Assembly: GCA_903813345.2 (NCBI GenBank)
Contig: CAIIXF020000818.1
Coordinates: 1-50,000 of the forward strand
Reading direction: 5' to 3'
DNA length: 50,000 bases
Origin: Owenia fusiformis
Taxonomy: Eukaryota > Annelida > Polychaeta > Sabellida > Oweniidae
In this document: positions 42,725-50,000 of the stretch, piece after piece
Numbering within the stretch: position 1 is the stretch's first letter
How the letters are laid out: every line of letters begins with the position of its first letter
Translations under genes and position numbers: made by a program
The notes under the pieces: model-generated
Told to the model about the DNA's origin: nothing
What the model saw: only the letters and a program-made list of their open reading frames with translations
Database searches by the model: none

Positions 42725-44408
42725 CACGGGGGATAAGCAAAACGAAGGCGAAGCCACGGACTGCGACTCGTGTAACTTTACACCGCAGCCCAGCGCCAAA
42801 ATGGAGGGACATCCGGCAGTGCCTTCTGCTTCTTCCGACAAAATAGAGAAATCCAGTTATTTTAAATGCTATCGTAGTGTCTAATCGGTGACCAAAATAT
42901 TACTTTGTATCTACTGTTGGTCTGTAGATAAGAAATTAAGCAGTTGTCCAGATCAAGCTAAAACAGTAGCAAAGTTCTGATTTTACCTGTAAAATATGTG
43001 CATATTATTTAATTTACTATACATTTGAAAGGAGTTTTAACACGTTTCTGATATCTAAACGTTAGTTGAGGCTCCGAGTATAATTCGTGAAAATGATTTG
43101 ATAATAGAATGTGTTCATGAGGAGAAAATTAGATTCAAACTGCGCATTCATAGTGGACGCAGTCCAGTAAACAAAGCTATTTCAACAACGCAACACAGCC
43201 TCCATTGATATTCTAAGCAACGCAGTCCAGCCGCGAACACGAAATAAATAAGATAGTGTAAACTATATTCCTACGCTATTATTGTTTCAGCATCCAGATT
43301 ATCATTCAAAGTTACGTTGATTAACATATATCTATTACCTGAATCAATGTCCCAAATTGCTATGTCCAGGGAAATGTCACACAGAAGTAGAATGTAATTG
43401 TATCGTTTAAGACCTAGAAATATGGCAATTCAATAGCGTATTTGGCAGAACAGTCGAGCGCAAGATGACAACGTAATATGTTTATTACAAACCAATTTGT
43501 GGATAGGGTTAAATATATAGATAATTGGATAGTGGTGAGACTTTTTATAAGAAGTAGAAATGCGAAACAATTAACTTTTTGATGATGCAATAAAAGCTGT
43601 TGGGGAAGGGTACATTAACTAGTATTTAAGATATCAGGAAAATATCAAATAATTGGAGAGTTGGTGAGTTAATGTAATTTTGGATGATCTTTCCAACAGT
43701 CCATCAATATTGCTAGCTACCATAAATACATGATTTCAGCTGTATTTGACAGCTTGTATATATTTGCAGAATGGATTGAGACACGATGTAGGTCTATTAA
43801 AATAGCCCTTTATATTCAATTTTGTCCAAAGTTGCTCTATTTCGGCCACACCTGTACACCCATTGTGCTATCTACCTTTGGCTGTGATTGCGTTCAGCTT
43901 CAGATATAAAGCAACACTGAGTCGCGGACTGCGTTGGGCAGATTGATGGACTGCGACTATTATAAATTCCAATTTTCTATGTAATTGTACGTTTTCCGCT
44001 TACCAAATATCACACGAAGATGTAATTGTAACAACAGAACATGAATAATTATATTAATTCGATGTCATTTCTGATTCCTTTGTTTAAATCGGTATATTAG
44101 GGACAAATATTGACAAAATTACATTTTTTGTGGCAGATTTCGAATTCATTTGTGTTCATGCTAAACTATTGGACAGCCGAGCACCAAGAATGCCATTGCA
44201 GGTGGAGTATGAATATGTTGATCACCGACTGGAACATACTAGCTATTCTGTAGAATATCCAAACCAATAATCTACCCCAAATCCTAACATGCCTTCCAAA
44301 TTCAGTTTGGACTTACCGCCATTGTTCAGCTATAATGCGTTGTAACCTCGTTTTGAATTACGCGAGTCGCAGTCCGTGGCTTCGCCCTCGTTTTGCTTAT
44401 CCCCCGTG
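42725..44408. mobile_element. 1.68-kb TIR element inserted in the LINE, Transib-like features
   Basis: The ends are CACGGGGGATAAGCAAAACG and its exact complement; the terminal inverted repeat is about 48 bases. A 5-bp duplication ATATT (42720-42724 and 44409-44413) flanks it. Removing it restores the LINE frame. Subterminal GGACTGCG/CGCAGTCC motifs recur (about 42767, 43156, 43213, 43928, 43953). It has no transposase frame. A CAC start with a 5-bp duplication fits Transib; a 5-bp-duplicating hAT group is an alternative. Confidence 0.8.
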
Positions 44409-45571
44409 ATATTAGAATTAGGTGAAATTCCTGATTTACAAAGTTTATACATAAGCGCCACTCTATTTACATAGTCAAATGCTTTTCTAAAATCTATCAT
44501 GATACAGTATAGAGGCTTTTTCATGAGCTTATAACGGGCTAAGATTGTATTTAAAATATATAAATTATCTGTTGTTTGATGTCCAGGTTTATATGCCCCT
44601 TGGAGTGGATCTTGGATATCTAACATTTCAGCATTAAAAACAAGTCTGTTTTGTATTACTCTATCAAAGATATTACCGATACAAGTCAGCACATTTATTC
44701 CCCTATAGTTATCAGGATTAAATCTACAACCTTGTTTAAAGAGAGTTGTTAACATGCCTATACTCCATTCATTAGGGTAGTCACCATGAGAAAAGATGTG
44801 ATTAAAAAGGGACGTGAATTCAGGGACTAATACACTGCAATTCTTAATGATATTAGAAGATAACCCATCTATTTCAGGTGCTTTGTTAACTTTAACCTTA
44901 TTGAGAGCAGCATATACCTCAGCTTCCTTTATCTTGCTATTAAGCACTTCATGACTAAATCCAATTTCTCTGCTCAAAACACTATTTTTATCATATTCAT
45001 CTATAAATAATTGCATCTCTTTTAATGCTCCATCGTCAAAATAGTCTATTTTGGGATTCTTACCCAACTTTTCAAAAGCACAAAAAAGTTCTGATGCCTC
45101 AATAGGGATTTCATTTGTATTACTGCTACCTGGGATACTATTTATCATTTTCCAAAATTCTGTTGGATTTTTAGATTTGAAAGAAATGAGAGATTTTAAA
45201 AGATTTGACTGATATGTTCTTTTCTCGCGCTGTTTAGTTTGGTTATACGTTCTCTGTAAATCAGCAATAATGTTATTAGGTAGCTTCTGCTTAATTGCAG
45301 AATGTAAATCCTTTTTCAATTTTTTGCATTCACTGTTAAACCATGGATTCATTGGGAACTTTTTAGTACTTTTCTTTAAATGTTTAAGTGGGAGTATTTT
45401 ATCAGAAGTGTCATATATAACATGTTTAAGAGACTGTAGTAAATAATCTGAATTAGTTTTGGAACCAACATCAATATAAAATTTTTCAAGTAAACCATTG
45501 TTGATATTTGCATCCGTCTCTATCCAAGCACTAAATATCAAAAGAAAGATTTCAGTACCCCTTAACTTCAC
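44409..45571 (-). pseudogene. LINE reverse transcriptase, N-terminal part
   Basis: Minus-strand frame with a linker region (NPWFNSECKKLKKDLHSA, TEFWKMINSIPGS) followed by reverse transcriptase blocks: VNKAPEIDGLSSNIIKN, NPDNYRGINVLTCIGNIFD, GAYKPGHQTTDNLY and IMIDFRKAFDYVNR. The frame is cut by the TIR element after SPNSN and resumes at 42724. The start is truncated. Confidence 0.85.
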
Positions 45572-47290
45572 TCCCGGACTTCACTATTCACCACCACCCC
45601 TCCCCCTTCCCCAATTATCCCTTATGACCCCAGAATGTTCGTTTCTGTGCCCCCCATCCATGGCCAGTAAGTAATCTATGTGTATACTGGCTCCCTCCCG
45701 AAGGTGGGAAAAACCAGATGCAGGCATAGACATTGACAGGGTGAAGGGATTTAAATATAAAAAATAGTCTTGTTTTTGGCTCCGACTTAGATATTTTGGC
45801 ACTGTTTAACGAAGCCGGTTTAAGGAATGAGAGGCAAAACTAATTCCTAGATGGCCTGTCTTTACTGTAATCAAGATGCTACCTAACCGCAGTTTTAAAA
45901 GGGATAAGTAATTTATCTTTTCTTGTTGATTGGTTTGCCAAATATAAGACCCCGTCATAAGACCCTTGTCTCTGATTGTGAAACATGTGAATGCATCCCC
46001 GAGAATGCATCAAATCCGAGGAATATTACATTATGTGAAACAATTCCAAAAAGTTTTGTCTTGAACTCAATCAAATAGCGATATATTTCAACATGTGGAA
46101 ATTATTCATTAACGTAATGTCAGGCACTATAGGTTAACAGGTTAACAGGTTTTCAGTTTTGCTCTTTTTTGTCACGCTTAAATTGTGTGCTTTATTTTTT
46201 GGGGATTTGAATTTGAAAAGGTGAATTCACGATCCAATAAAGCTTATAGTATCATTTATTAACAGATGCATCAAGATAGAGCCACCGTTCAAAAGACATA
46301 AACATAACTCTGTCGAGTGCAAACCAGTTTTAAATGTCTCTGTTTAAACCTACATGGAGTAAAGTTTACAACATCAATGGATATAATTACAGTCACGTGT
46401 ACTTTGTTATTAAATCCAGAAACTTTAACGGCCGGCGCGTAAGCAGCTTATTGTCGGATTTTAAACTTGATATTGTTTATTGGATTGTTATCAAGATTCT
46501 TCTTCAATTTTTTTATTTGGGAACATATATTTTTTATTATTAGAGAACCCAGGAAAACAATACATGTACAACAATAACTATTACTAATTAAGCTAATGGT
46601 CACTTGGCTTGGTGTATTTCCATTCTCATTTATAAAGTTCAAAAGACGAGCGCGTTCTTATAAATAAATAAATGAATAACGCAAACCACGTTCTTAATGT
46701 TTTTTATTCAGAATCGTATTTTATATTCAGTACTTTTTTATTTATTAAGTTACAGACACAAGCGGCACATATAGGTTTGTTGTAAGACCATTTCTGCGAT
46801 GACCAAGGTGCGTATTTTGGTTTTATAACGGGGATATTGCTCGAGCTTGAATAACAAATAAAAGGCATGTTCTTATTTCTGTATTCTGTCCTTTGATTGT
46901 GTATTAAGTTGAGCTGCACGCCAAACGTAAAAGATTGTTAAAAGGCTTAAAATAAAACTTTATTCCATTCAATTTACATAAAAATGAAACAGATTAGATT
47001 CGAATCTCAGTCACACCAGCCACTGGTCAAAGGAAGTACAAATATCTATATTAATCAAATGTCTGAGAATTTGATAACTGTCTGGAATCCAATGTTAATT
47101 TTATTGAATCAAACTAAGAAAAGTATACCCTGCGCGCAGAGTCTAGTTAAACTACACTCTGCCTCGTAGAGACCATATTACAGTTTAGTAGCCCCGCCCC
47201 CACGACGGGTACCGGTGACAGTTTGTGTAATAAATCACTTCTGACCTACGCGCTGACCTTTCTTCCATCAGTCAGCGAGCTTGAAGAAAC
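45572..47290. other. Intergenic sequence without recognisable gene
   Basis: No exon-like frame was found. There is a C-rich stretch at 45590-45620. The segment CCCTGCGCGCAGAGTCTAG at about 47129 shares its sequence with the element cargo at 26460 and with 49465. Confidence 0.4.
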
Positions 47291-47303
47291 ATACGCCAAA
47301 TGC

Positions 47304-47403
47304 ATGCTAATTAAATATGCGCATGTCATTGGTCAATTCCGAGCTCAACGATGACGTCAGAAGGAATGACCATATATAGAACGTCGGTCAAATTTGGCCG
47401 ACG
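47304..47403 (+). promoter_or_regulatory. Candidate RNA polymerase II promoter
   Basis: In order: octamer-like ATGCTAAT at 47304-47311, inverted CCAAT box ATTGG at 47328-47332, CRE TGACGTCA at 47352-47359, and TATATA at 47373-47378. The order and spacing are those of a focused promoter, with start expected near 47403. A GC box (CCCCGCCCCC) lies upstream at about 47192. It implies a plus-strand gene continuing beyond the window. Confidence 0.5.
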
Positions 47404-47500
47404 AACACTGATTGGCGCGGTGAGTTCACAGTTTTATTTTGGTTTGAAAGAGTGAAGACGAAGCTCTCTATTAAGAAGTGAAGTCAAACGAATGCAAAGG
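47404..47500 (+). other. Possible untranslated first exon
   Basis: From the predicted start to AATGCAAAGG, followed by a strong donor GTAAGA at 47501. No ATG-initiated frame of note. The rest of the window to 50000 would be its first intron and shows no exon. Confidence 0.35.
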
Positions 47501-48440
47501 GTAAGAAAAGTATAAAGAATAGATGAATTTTAAACTTTTAGAGGGAAAAGTCAAATATGCATTGTAACCCTAAAAATAATTCATAAAAGTGTCGTATCCA
47601 TTTCATAACATTTATATAAATAGAACAAATAAAGCACAACTCTAATGCCCCAATGAATTCATATCCGCGCTAACGGCCCTTGCAATAAAAACGCATCGAA
47701 GCAGGGAATGCTTGGTAAATTCTTCGGAGACTGACTTTTGTTATTTCAAAATTGAAATATGCCAAATTCATTTGAAATAATCAAATAACCACACAATCTT
47801 TTTCCCTGGATTTTACTCTATTTTAGATTTACCAGAAAAATGTTTATATGATGTTGTGATGATTGCGTTTGCTTCTCACGAGTTCATTGAAAAGTTCAGT
47901 GTAAAACTTCAGAGATAAAAAGACTAATTAGGCACCTGATTGCGAAAGTTTGATTGCATTTCGATCGCCGGGATTTTACAAACGTATTGTTTAAGTAGCG
48001 ATCGTGTTCTTGGGATCTTGATAACTTCCTATTTTAAGTTTTGGGTTGGAAGCAATGAGTATGTCGGACTTTCTCAAGTCCACATATTTCTGTTTTCAAA
48101 TGAAATAATTTCACCCTTGCCAGACTGACTTGTAGATAATGCACGAATCAAATAGCATGGAGATCAGATAATCAGATTGATTCATATTTTCGCAATCAGA
48201 TGAATTAACTTATTGTTTTCTCTGATTAAAAGGCGGTTTGAAGCTACTTTTAACTGTTTATAGGATTTGTAAATTCGCAATCAGACTGGCTTATTTTAAT
48301 ATTTAGTCAGTGCAAGAGGAGGGGGCTATAATGTAGAACAATAACTGAATAATTTATCACAATTGTTAAATACGCAAACAGAGACAGGTTTAAAATGAGA
48401 ATAGAGGCAAAAAACTCATGAAATGTAATTAAAAGCCGGG

Positions 48441-49125
48441 AATTAAAAGCAATTTTAGACTGTTAGATGATCTCTTCTGTAATCAAGGTGATGTTGGTAC
48501 ACTTCCGCCGTTAGAAAAACAAAGACTAAGACAAAGACTATATAGCAATTAATCCTTTTGTAATCATTTAATGTTAGATTCTTATTATTTTGTTGGACAA
48601 TGTTCAGACTTCTGACCAAGATTAATTCATTTATGTTTGTATTTAAAAAATAGTATTGCAATCAGACAGACGTTCTAATGAGTTAGAAAAATACATTTGT
48701 CCATTTCCTCTCAAGAAGTTTTCAAAGGTAATCAAGTCAATTTGTTTGAAAGTTTAGCATTGTTTTTCATAACTTGACGCTTCCATGAACAGAATGACTT
48801 TGAAATGAGTTTTTATAATTTTAGCTTTTATACAGACATGCTTATTGTATATTTCTATATGAACGTTGTAATTTATGTGATGTAACATCGCCCCCCCCCC
48901 CCAAATTACAGGTATACAAATTTTGGTCGTAATGCTTTAACTTGCAATTAAAAGCAATTTTAGACTGTTAGATGATCTCTTATGTAATCTAGGTGATGTT
49001 GGTACACTTCCGCATTTAAGAAAACAAAGACTAAGACAAAGAGAACTAAGCAATTAATCCTTTTGTTATCATTAAATGTTAGATTCTTATTTTTATTGGA
49101 CACTATTAAGACTTCTGTCTCCGAT
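48441..49125. repeat. Direct repeat, ~185 bp, copies at 48441 and 48946
   Basis: Both copies begin AATTAAAAGCAATTTTAGAC and include GTGATGTTGGTACACTTCCG and AATTAATCCTTTTG. The spacing is about 505 bases. A C-run lies between at 48891-48902. Confidence 0.85.
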
Positions 49126-49394
49126 TGTTATGCAGGTATGTGTATGAAATCATGTGAACAACATTATCGTGGAAACTCCCATATTCATTCTCATAATGTC
49201 TTACAGCTATTTCGCAAATGACATAATCCTAAACAATGTGTGGACATAATATTACAGAACTGAGCGAAAAGAAAGGTGGAACAAATCAGATTAGGATATT
49301 TTATTTTTTAAATGCACAAAGGGCAACAGTTGAAGAACAAAAGTTAAAGGCGTTGTGAAATAGATCGTGCTTTTATATGATCCCCTTCTGTAGT

Positions 49395-49620
49395 ACCCTA
49401 CCCTTTGCATTTGTTCGACTTAACTTCTTAAATGCTTCTCGTAGTTTATAATTAGACTCTGCACGCAGTGTAATAGTGCCCCTATTATCCATGACCAGGG
49501 GCATAGCCAACTTTCAGTCGGGGGGGGGGGGGGGGTGCAATCGCCAAAAAACAATAACGGTTTTCAGTCGGGGGGAGGGGGTTGCGATTGTGGCAAAAGC
49601 AAGCCAAAAGATGCAACTTC
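49395..49620. repeat. Promoter-fragment relative and G-run repeat
   Basis: 49395-49475 is the reverse complement of parts of 47126-47500 (CCCTTTGCATTTGTTCGAC, AGACTCTGCACGCAG). Then TTTTCAGTCGGGGGG occurs twice (49513, 49561) with G-runs. The remaining sequence to 50000 shows nothing recognisable. Confidence 0.55.
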
Positions 49621-50000
49621 CTTCAAAATAGCATCTACTATAATATTTATTTTTCTATCCGATATACAACTGATATTAATATCTTTCCCCGGACAATGTG
49701 TTATCTCATGGTCCGTTGACATCATCAACAATTTGATTTACCACAAGAGATTAACCAACATTCCTTAATTAAAAAGTTGACATTTCTTGAATTTTTAAAG
49801 CAAAAACACTATGACACAATAACATCGAGGCAAAATCAAAACATGGTGTGGAAATAAAAGGCATACAAAATGGCCAATAAAAAGACATTCTTGTTCATAA
49901 AAGTATCAACTTTACTACATTGGACGCAAAAACAAAGTATAGAATAAATAAAAATAATGTCTTCCCAGAGATTACAATACGGATCAGTAAGTCAACAAAT

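Larger units (their letters stand above)
40828..45571 (-). mobile_element. Second LINE, interrupted, minus strand
   Basis: The 3' end is marked by an AT microsatellite (40828-40846) next to AATAAA on the minus strand, a tail type seen in L2-like LINEs. Coding remnants run from 45571 down to about 41252, split by the insertion at 42725-44408. The endonuclease region is absent, so the copy is 5'-truncated. Confidence 0.8.

Noticed and set aside
42603-42884. 93-codon plus-strand open frame
   Set aside because: It runs across the junction between the LINE and the inserted TIR element, so it is accidental.

Overview
The window looks like an AT-rich nuclear genome segment from an invertebrate animal, possibly a marine lophotrochozoan such as a mollusc (inference). 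The reasons are short exons with GT-AG borders, long introns, extracellular EGF/VWA/PKD modules joined by phase-1 introns, animal-type non-LTR and DNA transposons, and an LTR element primed by tRNA-Leu. There is no bacterial-type gene organisation.

Host genes. (1) A plus-strand gene for a secreted, mosaic matrix-type protein enters from the left edge. Its exons encode half a PKD domain, a complete PKD domain split over two exons, and EGF modules at 2304, 5897, 9588, 13271 and 15805. It ends in a single-exon von Willebrand A domain with a stop at 17710. Two more exon-like segments carrying stops (9588-9715 and 10456-10532) look like alternative 3' ends. (2) A minus-strand phospholipid phosphatase (PAP2/LPP) gene occupies 27272 down to 19720. 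All three catalytic motifs are visible, and there are two mutually exclusive last exons. Its first exons are not visible. (3) A second plus-strand VWA/EGF cluster lies at 34646-37010: the C-terminal half of one VWA, an EGF, then the N-terminal end of another VWA. Its outer halves were not found. (4) The last two exons of an unidentified minus-strand gene lie at 38350-38898. (5) A promoter-like segment with an untranslated first exon lies at about 47304-47500.

Mobile DNA fills most of the remainder. A LINE with an open 851-codon frame sits at 6631-9500. A foldback PIF/Harbinger element is at 13749-15624, and its empty target site survives in a nearby duplicate. Three elements with CAGGGTG ends are at 23220, 30886 and 37952. 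An LTR retrotransposon without protein genes spans 27643-33939. A second LINE (40828-45571) is split by a 1.68 kb terminal-inverted-repeat element with a 5-bp target duplication. There are also many small foldback elements, several of which share a loop sequence.

The most unusual structure is an array of ten nearly identical 74-bp units at 35645-36384, directly upstream of an EGF exon. Each unit carries a copy of a 3' splice site and the first codons of that exon, followed by in-frame stops, so the exon is preceded by ten decoy acceptors.
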